A stretch of DNA of 12,729 nucleotides from an uncultured Erysipelotrichaceae bacterium (GCA_902796465.1 CADBPK010000131.1:1-12729); one strand, 5' to 3'. Shown: positions 5,402 through 12,673, counted from the stretch's first letter. Notes: a model not told the origin generated them from the letters alone. Numbers and translations are program-made.

Positions 5402-5662
5402 AACCGATGACGGAGAGTAAGTAGGCCCTGTCCCTTTTCCCCAAGAGAGCTGCCGGCGGTGGAAGCGCAGCGGAAAAAACAGAGCTGAATGGTCTTCAGA
5501 GGGCGACCTGAAAGGAAACAAGTACGGGAGACGGAGCCGGCTGCTTCGTAATCAAAAAGCCTGCATAATCCTTTTATGCAAGAGAGGGCGCAGAATATGC
5601 GCCAAGCCGGGTGGCACCGCAGGATCGATCCTGTCCCAGCACATGCAGGGATGGGATTTTTT
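5402..5662 (+). ncRNA. T-box riboswitch, tryptophan-specific, leader of trpB2
   Basis: A T-box leader senses uncharged tRNA and lets transcription continue into the gene. Visible parts: a GGAGAGTAAGTAGG element at the base of Stem I (5412-5425); the distal Stem I motif AAGAGAGCTGCCGGCGGTGG (5443-5462); helix GCCCT/AGGGC (5425-5429 and 5500-5504) closing a loop with CTGAATGG, giving specifier codon TGG (Trp) at 5490-5492; a TGCATA/TATGCA hairpin (5562-5580) and a GGCGC/GCGCC hairpin (5587-5603). The conserved T-box GGGTGGCACCGC is at 5609-5620. Its TGGC (5612-5615) would pair with a tRNA 3' end GCCA, as expected for a G discriminator. The competing terminator pairs 5629-5637 with 5648-5656 before TTTTTT. 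The promoter is uncertain; TTGACG at 5361 has no well-placed -10. Confidence 0.9.
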
Positions 5663-5698
5663 CATTCCCTGCAAGAGAAGGAAAGGAGAAAAAGAATC

Positions 5699-7069
5699 AT
5701 GACCGACATCCCTTACAAAATCTATCTGGAAGAAAACGAAATGCCTACCTCCTGGTACAATCTGCGGGCAGACATGAAAAACAAACCTGCTCCGCTTTTG
5801 AATCCGGGAACCGGGAAACCGATGACCGCCGAAGAACTTGGCGCGGTATTCTGCGATGAACTGGTTGCACAGGAACTGGATGAAACCACTCCCTATATCG
5901 AAATTCCGGAAGAGATCAGAAAATTCTACAAGATGTACCGCCCTTCTCCGCTCGTGCGTGCTTACTGCCTCGAGGAAAAACTGAAAACACCTGCAAAGAT
6001 TTATTACAAATTTGAAGGAAACAATACGTCCGGAAGCCATAAGCTTAATTCCGCTATTGCCCAGGCCTACTATGCGAAAAAGCAGGGTCTGAAAGGCGTA
6101 ACGACAGAAACCGGTGCAGGACAGTGGGGCACGGCGCTTTCCATGGCCTGCGCATATCTCGGCCTGGACTGCCGTGTATACATGGTCAAAGTCTCCTATG
6201 AACAGAAGCCTTTCCGCCGTGAGGTCATGCGGACATACGGCGCCTCTGTTACACCGTCGCCTTCGATGAATACCGAAGTCGGCCGAAAGATCCTTGCGGA
6301 ATTCCCGGGCACTACAGGAAGTCTCGGATGTGCCATTTCCGAAGCCGTGGAAGACGCTACTTCCCACGAAGGATACCGTTATGTACTGGGCAGCGTCCTG
6401 AACCAAGTCCTCCTGCATCAGACAGTGATCGGTCTGGAAACAAAGATCGCCATGGAAAAATACGGGATCAAACCGGATATCATCATCGGATGTGCCGGGG
6501 GCGGCTCAAATCTCGGCGGCCTGATCTCCCCGTTTATGGGTGAGAAGCTGCGCGGAGAAGCAGATTACCGCATCATTGCGGTTGAACCGGCTTCCTGTCC
6601 GAGTTTCACCCGCGGTGTATTTGCATACGATTTCTGCGATACCGGCATGATCTGCCCGCTGGCAAAGATGTACACCATCGGCAGCAGCTACATCCCGGCA
6701 CCGAACCATGCCGGCGGTCTGCGTTTCCACGGCATGAGCCCGATCCTCTCCCAGCTGTATCATGACGGTCTCATGGAAGCGATCTCTGTCAACCAGACAG
6801 ATGTCTTTGCGGCAGCGGAATACTTTGCAAGATGCGAAGGCATCCTGCCGGCACCGGAGAGTTCCCATGCCATCAAAGCTGCGATCGATGAAGCGCTCCG
6901 CTGCAAGGAAACAGGCGAAGAAAAGACGATCCTTTTCGGCCTGACAGGAACCGGATACTTTGATATGGTCGCCTATGAGAAATTCCATGACGGCAATATG
7001 ACAAACTATATCCCGACAGACGATGAGCTGGCAGCGTCCATTGCCAAACTGCCGAAAACTGCGGAATAA
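5699..7069 (+). CDS. trpB2: TrpB2-type tryptophan synthase beta chain (PLP enzyme)
   Basis: A 456-residue PLP-dependent enzyme of the TrpB2 (TrpB-related) subfamily, which makes tryptophan from indole and serine. The PLP lysine is Lys115 in GSHKLNSA. Glu137 in TETGAGQWG matches the catalytic Glu of TrpB. The phosphate-binding loop is GGGSN (267-271), and LTGTGYFD lies near the C-terminus. The longer N-terminus (about 85 residues before the core) is typical of TrpB2 rather than TrpB1. ATG 5699 has AAGGAG 10 bases upstream; the open frame before it runs through the T-box and is not coding. No trpA or other trp gene lies nearby, so it probably works alone, for indole salvage or with a remote alpha chain. 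The T-box implies induction when Trp-tRNA is uncharged. Confidence 0.93.
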   Translation: MTDIPYKIYLEENEMPTSWYNLRADMKNKPAPLLNPGTGKPMTAEELGAVFCDELVAQELDETTPYIEIPEEIRKFYKMYRPSPLVRAYCLEEKLKTPAKIYYKFEGNNTSGSHKLNSAIAQAYYAKKQGLKGVTTETGAGQWGTALSMACAYLGLDCRVYMVKVSYEQKPFRREVMRTYGASVTPSPSMNTEVGRKILAEFPGTTGSLGCAISEAVEDATSHEGYRYVLGSVLNQVLLHQTVIGLETKIAMEKYGIKPDIIIGCAGGGSNLGGLISPFMGEKLRGEADYRIIAVEPASCPSFTRGVFAYDFCDTGMICPLAKMYTIGSSYIPAPNHAGGLRFHGMSPILSQLYHDGLMEAISVNQTDVFAAAEYFARCEGILPAPESSHAIKAAIDEALRCKETGEEKTILFGLTGTGYFDMVAYEKFHDGNMTNYIPTDDELAASIAKLPKTAE

Positions 7070-7080
7070 TATAAATGACA

Positions 7081-7099
7081 ATCCGAATCTTTTTCGGAT
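7081..7099 (+). other. Intergenic hairpin between trpB2 and the HAD gene
   Basis: ATCCGAA (7081-7087) and TTCGGAT (7093-7099) pair around a 5-base loop. No T-run follows and the next Shine-Dalgarno (AAGGAG) begins two bases later, so full termination is unlikely. It may be a processing or stability element within a two-gene operon. Confidence 0.45.
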
Positions 7100-7111
7100 C
7101 AAGGAGTATAT

Positions 7112-7960
7112 ATGATAAAAACGATCAAAGCTCTCGCGGCCGATATTGATATGACACTGAGCGCAAAAGGTTCCGCTCTTCCGGAGATCACTGTTGAAGC
7201 TTTCCGAATTCTCAGGGAACATGGTGTCCTTCTGGGTCTCGCAACCGGAAGGGAGCTGAACAAAAAACTGTTCGGTCAGGCGGAAAACTGGGGGCTCGAT
7301 TACCAGTTCGACTTCCTGATCGGCATGAACGGCGGACAGGTATGGGACAGATTCCATGAAGATCACTGGGAAATGGATCTGATGGATCAGAAGACTATGA
7401 AGGAAATACTGACCTACCTGAAGCCGATCATCGATCAGTACAAAGTGTCTGTCAACGCGGAAGGCGGCGGAAACAATTCCGCTATGAATATCCACGGGGA
7501 GCTGATCTCTTCCATGATCCGGAGAGGGTTCAAATTTGATGATGTCACCGGGGATATTGACGCTTTCTGCGCCAAACCATGCTTCAAGATGCTGTTCCGT
7601 ACAACGGCAGAGGTGGAAGCGATGATCCGCTCCACTTTCCTGGAACGTTACGGCGATGCATTCCAGATCATCGGCTCCTTCCCGGGCACGGTGGAGATCA
7701 TGGAAAAAGGCATCGATAAAGGAACCGGTCTGGTCCGCTTTGCGGAAAGAAACGGCATTGATGTACAGGATGTCATCACCTTCGGGGACAACGAAAACGA
7801 CAATCCCCTGCTCATCCGTTCCGGCTGGGGCGTATGCCTGGCGGACGGCAGCGACGGCACGAAAGCCATCGCCGATGACATTACCGAGCAGTCCTGTCTG
7901 GACGGCGGCGTCGGTCATTACCTGATGGACCGCTGGATCAAGCCGCAGGGCTGGCTCTGA
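7112..7960 (+). CDS. HAD-superfamily phosphatase, Cof type
   Basis: A 282-residue cytoplasmic hydrolase of the Cof/YbiV type (HAD-IIB). Motif I is Asp11-I-Asp13-M-Thr15 (the usual Gly is Met here). Motif II Thr46 lies in LATGRE, Lys203 in IDKGTGL fits motif III, and motif IV is GDNENDN with Asp226 and Asp230. The large middle segment (about 80-190) is the C2-type cap. Such enzymes dephosphorylate sugar phosphates, nucleotides, PLP or FMN; the substrate cannot be read from sequence. ATG 7112 has AAGGAG 6 bases upstream. It starts 42 bases after trpB2 with no strong terminator between, so it may be co-transcribed from the T-box promoter. A strong terminator follows. Confidence 0.9.
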   Translation: MIKTIKALAADIDMTLSAKGSALPEITVEAFRILREHGVLLGLATGRELNKKLFGQAENWGLDYQFDFLIGMNGGQVWDRFHEDHWEMDLMDQKTMKEILTYLKPIIDQYKVSVNAEGGGNNSAMNIHGELISSMIRRGFKFDDVTGDIDAFCAKPCFKMLFRTTAEVEAMIRSTFLERYGDAFQIIGSFPGTVEIMEKGIDKGTGLVRFAERNGIDVQDVITFGDNENDNPLLIRSGWGVCLADGSDGTKAIADDITEQSCLDGGVGHYLMDRWIKPQGWL

Positions 7961-7976
7961 GCTATAATACAAATGA

Positions 7977-8000
7977 GACCGCAGTATTCCGCGGTCTTTT
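7977..8000. terminator. Terminator between the HAD gene and the convergent regulator
   Basis: GACCGC (7977-7982) and GCGGTC (7991-7996) form a GC-rich stem followed by TTTT on the plus strand. It terminates the HAD gene. The minus-strand side lacks a T-run but may still slow transcription arriving from the regulator, whose stop codon (8000-8002) touches it. Confidence 0.8.
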
Positions 8001-8626
8001 CATTTCCTTATCAGTTCATATTCTCCCTTCCCTGTTTTTATGATCACTTCTTCCGCGCAGAGTTTCTTCAGAATGCGCAGGAGCTGTCTTCTGGAACAGG
8101 AAAGCCGGGATGCGGCTTTTTCTATGCCTGTCAGTATCTGATTGTCACATTCATTTTCCATATAATGCAGAAGCCGCTCCTCCAGTGTTTTCGGCACAGC
8201 GACAGATGCCGTCAGCGCGTCCAGTTTCAGGGCAAGCGACCGGAAGATCGCCATCAGGAATACAGGATCGTTTTCAAGCTTTGAACGGCAGAGGTTCAGC
8301 GGCAGGGAAATGCAGTAGGTCTTCCGCAGGACTTCGATCAGGTACTGCGATATCCTGCCGGAGCCGAATTCCAGATCGCCCAGAACGGAAAAACCGCTGC
8401 CTTCCGCTATCTGAAAAAAAGAACCGTCTTCCCGGATATTCAGGATACGGATACGCCCGGATATCATGAAGGAAAAATAATGAAACGGGTCCAGTTCATT
8501 GTTCAGATATTCTCCCCTTTCAAATATATACAATTCAAAAGGAAGATCCGGATCGGAGAAATATCTGTCGATCCCTTCCCGGTATACCAGTTCTTTTACT
8601 TTTTTGGGATCATTTATTTTTTTCAT
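8000..8626 (-). CDS. Crp/Fnr-family transcriptional regulator
   Basis: A 208-residue regulator. Residues about 30-115 form the cyclic-nucleotide-binding-like beta roll (FERGEYLNNELDPFHYFSFM, GRIRILNIREDGS), followed by a dimerisation helix and a C-terminal HTH with recognition helix SCSRRQLLRILKKL (about 176-189). No Cys cluster for an Fe-S centre stands out, so it is closer to YeiL/Crp-like members than to FNR; the effector is unknown. ATG 8626 is the only good in-frame start near the domain. It lacks a clear Shine-Dalgarno, so it may be weakly translated. A frame extension to 8701 would overlap the operator and the MATE start. It diverges from the MATE exporter, with a Crp-type palindrome between them. 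Confidence 0.88.
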   Translation of the reverse strand: MKKINDPKKVKELVYREGIDRYFSDPDLPFELYIFERGEYLNNELDPFHYFSFMISGRIRILNIREDGSFFQIAEGSGFSVLGDLEFGSGRISQYLIEVLRKTYCISLPLNLCRSKLENDPVFLMAIFRSLALKLDALTASVAVPKTLEERLLHYMENECDNQILTGIEKAASRLSCSRRQLLRILKKLCAEEVIIKTGKGEYELIRK

Positions 8627-8635
8627 ACATATATA

Positions 8636-8649
8636 GTGACATATGTCAC
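8636..8649. promoter_or_regulatory. Crp/Fnr-type operator between regulator and exporter
   Basis: GTGACATATGTCAC is a perfect 14-bp palindrome matching the inner part of the Crp/Fnr consensus TGTGA-N6-TCACA. Its centre (8642.5) lies 10 bp upstream of the regulator ATG and about 41.5 bp upstream of the inferred exporter transcription start. That fits activation of the exporter and negative autoregulation of the regulator. Confidence 0.7.
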
Positions 8650-8671
8650 CTTTTTTGAAAAGAACCTGTTT

Positions 8672-8677
8672 TACAAT
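8672..8677 (+). promoter_or_regulatory. -10 box of the MATE exporter gene
   Basis: TACAAT, five of six to consensus, 24 bases before the ATG. The -35 position (8649-8654, CCTTTT) is poor and abuts the Crp/Fnr palindrome, as expected for a promoter that needs an activator. Confidence 0.5.
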
Positions 8678-8701
8678 GAAACCGTATAAGAGGTGAAACA
8701 T

Positions 8702-10060
8702 ATGCAGAACGAACTCTTTGACAAGATGCCTGTACCGAAGGCTTATATGAAACTTGCCATTCCCGTCATGCTGAGCAGCGTGCTCATGCTGGTATACAAC
8801 ATGGTGGATATGTATTTTATTGCCGGAACAGGCAATACCAACCTGGTGGCAGGCGTTGCCCTGTGTGCGCCGGTCTTTACATTCCTGATCGCTGTCGGAG
8901 ATATTTTCGGACTCGGCGGCAGTTCCGTCATCAGCCGTCTGTTCGGCGGCGGAAAAGCAGATGACGGCAGACGTCTTTCCGTATTTTCCTTTATCGGATC
9001 TGCCCTCACCGGTGTGCTGATCGCAGTGCTCCTGCTTGCCGGCACGAATCCGATCCTGAAGATCCTCGGTGCCAATGCGGAAACGATGGAATTCGCAAGA
9101 TCCTATTATTTCTGGATCGCGCTCGGTGCACCGATCATTATTTTCTCCCTTGTACCGACAAACCTCCTCCGTACGGAAGGTCTCGCAACAGGCGCCATGA
9201 TCGGTTCCTTCATCGGCTCCATCGTCAATATGGTTCTCGATCCGGTATTCATCTTCGGTCTGAAAATGGGAGCCGGCGGTGCTGCGATCGCAACAGTCAT
9301 CGGGAATATCTGCGCGGATCTCTTCTACATCTGGCTTGTATTGAATAAATCAAAGCTGCTTTCCCTGGATCCCAGAGGATTCCATATCAGCCTGCGTGAA
9401 CTGAAACAGATCCTCGGCATAGGTATTCCCTCTTCCATTACGAATATCATGTCGTCGATCGCGGTGATGCTGCTGAACCGGTTCCTGCTGCCTTACGGTA
9501 ATGACAAGATCGCAGCGATGGGAATCGTATCCAAGATCGTCATGATCGTGATCATGATCATGGTGGCGTTCTCCTTCGGCGGCCAGCCGTTATATGGATA
9601 CCTTTACGGCTCCGGCAATAAAAAGAGAATGAACGAAGTCATCCGCTTCGCTTATACGCTGGTATGCGGGCTTGGTCTTGCGCTTTCCGCAGTACTCTTC
9701 GCGGCAGCTCCTCTTATGATTTCCATCTTTATGAAAGATGCCGGTGTCATCGCGACTGGGACACCGATGCTGAGAGCGATACTGGCCGGCATGCCCTTTA
9801 TCGGCTATACCATGGTCACAACATGTATCTTCCAGTCCACCGGCAAAGCTGCCGGAGCGCTTCTGTTAAGTGCCGGAAGACAAGGTTATATTTACGCAGT
9901 CGTGATCTTCCTTGCCTCCCTGATCGCCGGCTACAACGGCGTGATCTGTGCCCAGGCTGTTTCCGATATCCTGGCAGCCCTTCTCGCGTTTATATTATTC
10001 CGGAAGTTCCTCGGCAGATCATTGAAGGAAGATGAACCGCTTCCTTACATACCAAGATAA
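8702..10060 (+). CDS. MATE-family multidrug/toxin efflux transporter
   Basis: A 452-residue inner-membrane transporter with about 12 hydrophobic segments in two homologous halves, normal for MATE proteins of the NorM/DinF/MepA type. The N-terminus (KMPVPKAYMKLAIPVMLSSV, then NMVDMYFIAG) carries the family's first-helix signature, and the second half begins near KQILGIGIPSSITNIM. These exporters expel cationic drugs or metabolites in exchange for Na+ or H+; the substrate is unknown. ATG 8702 was chosen because GAGGTG lies 6 bases upstream; an in-frame GTG at 8693 overlaps that Shine-Dalgarno. It is divergent from a Crp/Fnr-family gene whose predicted site sits at the activating position, so expression is probably conditional. 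A bidirectional terminator follows. Confidence 0.93.
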   Translation: MQNELFDKMPVPKAYMKLAIPVMLSSVLMLVYNMVDMYFIAGTGNTNLVAGVALCAPVFTFLIAVGDIFGLGGSSVISRLFGGGKADDGRRLSVFSFIGSALTGVLIAVLLLAGTNPILKILGANAETMEFARSYYFWIALGAPIIIFSLVPTNLLRTEGLATGAMIGSFIGSIVNMVLDPVFIFGLKMGAGGAAIATVIGNICADLFYIWLVLNKSKLLSLDPRGFHISLRELKQILGIGIPSSITNIMSSIAVMLLNRFLLPYGNDKIAAMGIVSKIVMIVIMIMVAFSFGGQPLYGYLYGSGNKKRMNEVIRFAYTLVCGLGLALSAVLFAAAPLMISIFMKDAGVIATGTPMLRAILAGMPFIGYTMVTTCIFQSTGKAAGALLLSAGRQGYIYAVVIFLASLIAGYNGVICAQAVSDILAALLAFILFRKFLGRSLKEDEPLPYIPR

Positions 10061-10064
10061 AAAA

Positions 10065-10089
10065 TAGATTCCTGAGAATCTATTTTTTT
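10065..10089. terminator. Bidirectional terminator between MATE and E2-like genes
   Basis: TAGATTC (10065-10071), loop CTGA, GAATCTA (10076-10082), followed by seven T and preceded by six A (10059-10064). The flanking A and T runs make it work on both strands, ending the convergent genes. It overlaps the stop codon of the minus-strand gene. Confidence 0.85.
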
Positions 10090-10957
10090 ATAATGATTTG
10101 AATACTTCATCACTCATTTTTTCATTGAACGGTCTTTCCAGCAGTTCCGGATTCTGCAGGAAATACTGCATCATCTTCATGGACTTGGAGAAATAATAGC
10201 CGTCCGCAATTCTTTCATCCATCGTGATATTCAGTTCCACCCCATCTTTGAATACGATCTGGTCATTCTCATAAAACGGCATTCTGTCCATTTTACCGAT
10301 CACGATGAAGATCGAAGTTGTGCCCCAGTTCGTCAGATGGTGGTATCCGCTCGGCAGACCGATGGAACCGAGATTGGCAAAGTTCACCGTTGAATGATAC
10401 GGATCTGTTTCTACCAGAGCCGGCGGTATCATCCCTCTTTTCTCCAGCCCGCAGATCCCGCTCACGATCGGTCTGGAAATGAATTTCGGCAGGCTGTTGA
10501 ACTTGTCGATCACACCGGTGGAGGCATCCGCATATCCCTTCTGCTTCAGCTTCATCAGCTGTCTGTAGATCTCATTGTGCAGATCTTCCAGCGTCCAGTC
10601 AGGCTTGCTGTGAATAAACGCGAGTACTTCACCGCCATCATCCGTAAACTCCTGCTTTACTGTAAAAGCAGCGCTGATCTCATTCCTTTTATACATTTTC
10701 CGGTTATGGATAAAAATGGATAATTTGGAACGCAACGTGATCGTTTTCAAAGCAGCCGCAATCATGCACTGAAACATATTGTATTTATATTCCGGGTTGT
10801 CCGCATTTTTCTTCCGGATAAATTCATTCAGATTTGTAAGATCGATCTTGAAGCTGAAAAACGCCTCGTTGTCACAGCGGTTCGGATACATAAACGGCAT
10901 AATAAAATGCATCGAATCGATATCTTTCAAATACTTTCCGTCAAATCTGTCTCCCAT
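10088..10957 (-). CDS. Stand-alone E2/CAT-fold acyltransferase-like protein, catalytic His missing
   Basis: A 289-residue protein resembling only the catalytic domain of 2-oxo-acid dehydrogenase E2 subunits (CAT fold). N-terminal MPFMYPNRCDNEAFFSFKID and later VNFANLGSIG (191-200) are E2-like landmarks. The lipoyl and subunit-binding domains are absent. The E2 active-site motif D-H-R-x-x-D-G appears as Asp247-Glu248-Arg-Ile-Ala-Asp252-Gly253, with Glu in place of the catalytic His. It may therefore be inactive as an acyltransferase, use another residue, or act as a binding or scaffold protein. No E1, E3 or lipoylation genes are nearby. ATG 10957 has AGGGGA 8 bases upstream. It stands alone between terminators at 10065-10089 and 11036-11059. 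Confidence 0.8.
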   Translation of the reverse strand: MGDRFDGKYLKDIDSMHFIMPFMYPNRCDNEAFFSFKIDLTNLNEFIRKKNADNPEYKYNMFQCMIAAALKTITLRSKLSIFIHNRKMYKRNEISAAFTVKQEFTDDGGEVLAFIHSKPDWTLEDLHNEIYRQLMKLKQKGYADASTGVIDKFNSLPKFISRPIVSGICGLEKRGMIPPALVETDPYHSTVNFANLGSIGLPSGYHHLTNWGTTSIFIVIGKMDRMPFYENDQIVFKDGVELNITMDERIADGYYFSKSMKMMQYFLQNPELLERPFNEKMSDEVFKSL

Positions 10958-11035
10958 AAAATCAATCCCCTTTCAAATATTGTTCTATTTTACTACAGAC
11001 AGAAAAAAGGATAAACAAAAAATGTAATAATAGAG

Positions 11036-11059
11036 AAAAAGGCAGTTGCAGCTGCCTTT
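11036..11059 (-). terminator. Terminator of the flavodoxin gene, leftward
   Basis: On the minus strand AAAGGCAG (11059-11052), a 6-base loop and CTGCCTTT (11045-11038) form an 8-bp stem. The T-run covers 11040-11036. It lies 28 bases past the flavodoxin stop and separates that unit from the E2-like gene. Confidence 0.75.
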
Positions 11060-11086
11060 ATGTATTGATTGCACTTATGTACCGAT

Positions 11087-11571
11087 TCAGTTTTCTGACA
11101 AAAACTGCTCCGCCCATTGTTTCAGTTTTCCAGAAGGTGTCAGTCTGCTGAAACGCCTGCCTTCCAGCACAACTGCGCCTTCTGCGAGTTCCTGCATGTT
11201 TTTCCGGGATTCCCCGATTCCGCTGCTGCCGGAAGTGCAGAACGGAACAACTGTTTTCCCGTAAAATCATATTGTTCCATAAAGGTATCAATGATGGACG
11301 GTTCCCTGTACCACCAGACAGGAAATCCCACAAAAACGATATCGTATTTACGCATATCATCAACTTTGGACAAAATGGCCGGACGGCAGTTCCTGTCATT
11401 CATTTCCACCGAACTTCTGCTGGTTTTCTTTGTCCAGTCCAGATTCTTCCGGGAATACGGCATTTCCGGAACGATTTCAAACAGATCCGCACCGATCAGG
11501 GAAGCGAGTTTTTCAGCAAGTTTTTTCGTTGTGCCGCCGGCGGAGAAATAAGCAACCAGTACTTTTTTCAT
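11087..11571 (-). pseudogene. Flavodoxin with a one-base frameshift
   Basis: The gene begins MKKVLVAYFSAGGTTKKLAE at 11571 with GGAG 6 bases upstream. Residues 8-18 are the FMN-phosphate loop; FVGFPVWWYREPSIIDTFME is the central flavodoxin strand and 50s-loop region. After ...EQYDFTGK the frame is lost. In the next frame the family sequence resumes at once (VVPFCTSGSSGIGESRKNMQ, then EGAVVLEGRRFS) and ends FLSEN-stop at 11087-11089. Adding one A to the minus-strand A-run (plus-strand TTTT at 11254-11257) restores a 161-residue protein of normal size (Flavodoxin_4-like). As read, the product loses its C-terminal third. A recent mutation, phase variation or a sequencing error could explain it. 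It follows the SGNH gene by 29 bases on the same strand. Confidence 0.85.
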
Positions 11572-11600
11572 GATCACTCCTCTTCCTTTATTTGACATAT

Positions 11601-12476
11601 CTATATCAGATGATTCAGATAATTGATCAGGTCTTCATGCCGGAGAGTCTTGATTTCTTCATGGAGACGTTCTGTGTCAATTATCCCTGTTTGAAAGCCT
11701 TTCCGTTTGCAGGCTTCTTTTAGGAATGCAGACAGCGGGTCAATATTGACTTTTTCCTGTCGATCGGCAGCGTGGATCAGTCTGAAAAAATCTTCTTCAT
11801 CTGTTCGTGCATCAACATTGAAAGACGTATCATCTCGATAGAGATCCCTTACTAAATCACTCAGTTTATATGCCAGTTCAATATGGCTTTCTGCATCCAG
11901 ATGAACACCGTCATCTGCGGATACATGCGTAAAGGGATCAATATCCAGAAACAAGGCGCCTGCTTCTGCAGCAGCGTTTTTATAGGCTTCTTCAAGTTTA
12001 CGTGAAACACGGACCGATTCCTCATCAAACTGTTCTCCGAAGCATCCCATCGGGGCAGAAGGATGCAGTCTGGCGGGTGACATCAGAAGCACATCCGGCT
12101 GAAAGCCTTGTTTTTCCTTTAAAAATTCCTGTATTGCAAGAACCATCTGTCCGGCAGATCCGGCAATCTCCTTTTCCGTCAGACGGAAGTAATTCTTCAG
12201 ATCATTTGTCCCCAGCATGACAATAACGAGATCCAGCGGACGGTGTGATGAAAGTATCGCATACAGGGAACGCATCCCATTTTTCCATGCGTCATCCGGG
12301 GGATCCACATTGATCGTTCTGCCTCCCAGTCCTTCCTCGATCACTTCGTAATCCTCACCAAGCAGCACAGAAAGCACCCGCGGCCACCGGATCATGGAAG
12401 AATAACGTTTTCCCCCGCCTGCCGGTATATATCCATAAGTGTTGGAGTCTCCGAAACATAATATTCTTTTTCTCAT
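11601..12476 (-). CDS. SGNH/GDSL-family hydrolase with a C-terminal extension
   Basis: A 291-residue hydrolase. Block I is GDSN with nucleophile Ser11; block II is GLGGRT (49-53 region, oxyanion Gly); block III is GTND with Asn91; block V is DGVH with Asp189 and His192. These are the four SGNH catalytic positions. The first 215 residues match the arylesterase/acyl-esterase type in length. The last 75 or so residues, rich in charged helices (ARTDEEDFFRLIHAADRQEK and onward), are not part of a normal SGNH domain and I do not recognise them. No signal peptide, so cytoplasmic. ATG 12476 has GGAG 9 bases upstream. First gene of a two-gene minus-strand unit with the flavodoxin. A long palindrome covers its promoter/leader. 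Confidence 0.88.
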   Translation of the reverse strand: MRKRILCFGDSNTYGYIPAGGGKRYSSMIRWPRVLSVLLGEDYEVIEEGLGGRTINVDPPDDAWKNGMRSLYAILSSHRPLDLVIVMLGTNDLKNYFRLTEKEIAGSAGQMVLAIQEFLKEKQGFQPDVLLMSPARLHPSAPMGCFGEQFDEESVRVSRKLEEAYKNAAAEAGALFLDIDPFTHVSADDGVHLDAESHIELAYKLSDLVRDLYRDDTSFNVDARTDEEDFFRLIHAADRQEKVNIDPLSAFLKEACKRKGFQTGIIDTERLHEEIKTLRHEDLINYLNHLI

Positions 12477-12504
12477 TATCTTTTCTCCAATTCATCCTGA
12501 TTCA

Positions 12505-12545
12505 GCTTTTACATCGGAATTTCAGATTCCTGTAAAAGCATTATA
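12505..12545 (-). promoter_or_regulatory. Promoter of the SGNH gene with a start-site palindrome
   Basis: A perfect -10 box, TATAAT, lies at 12540-12545 on the minus strand with only a weak -35. Just downstream, GCTTTTACA (12505-12513) pairs with TGTAAAAGC (12531-12539), and inner GGAAT (12516-12520) with ATTCC (12526-12530), leaving two extra bases on one side. The 14-bp inverted repeat covers the expected transcription start. It is either a repressor operator or a hairpin at the 5' end of the mRNA that could stabilise it. Confidence 0.55.
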
Positions 12546-12620
12546 CAACAGCAGCAGTAGATCAGAAATCTGGCATTCACAGCGCCGGATTCCGAAGAAA
12601 ACCCGGATAACTCACACTGT

Positions 12621-12673
12621 AAAAAATGATGCTGGTACTGATCAGATGATCCTGAACTGTACCGGCATCATTT
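12621..12673 (-). terminator. Leftward terminator of an off-window gene
   Basis: A 15-bp stem (12624-12638 with 12659-12673, one G-U) encloses a 20-base loop. On the minus strand it is followed by six T (12626-12621). It should end a minus-strand transcript entering from the right. Between it and the SGNH promoter (12546-12620) nothing else is recognised. Confidence 0.75.

Noticed and set aside
5222..5521. N-terminal extension of the alpha/beta hydrolase
   Set aside because: It would cover its own -10 box and the divergent T-box leader; the ATG at 5221 has a good Shine-Dalgarno and gives a domain of normal length.
5576..5698. Upstream in-frame start for trpB2
   Set aside because: It lies in the T-box antiterminator and terminator; the start at 5699 has AAGGAG upstream.
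6506..7972. 488-codon minus-strand frame opposite trpB2 and the HAD gene
   Set aside because: Very long but spans two well-identified genes on the other strand; a by-product of their codon composition.
8627..8701. Longer N-terminus of the Crp/Fnr regulator
   Set aside because: It would read through the operator and start at the MATE ATG; no Shine-Dalgarno supports it.
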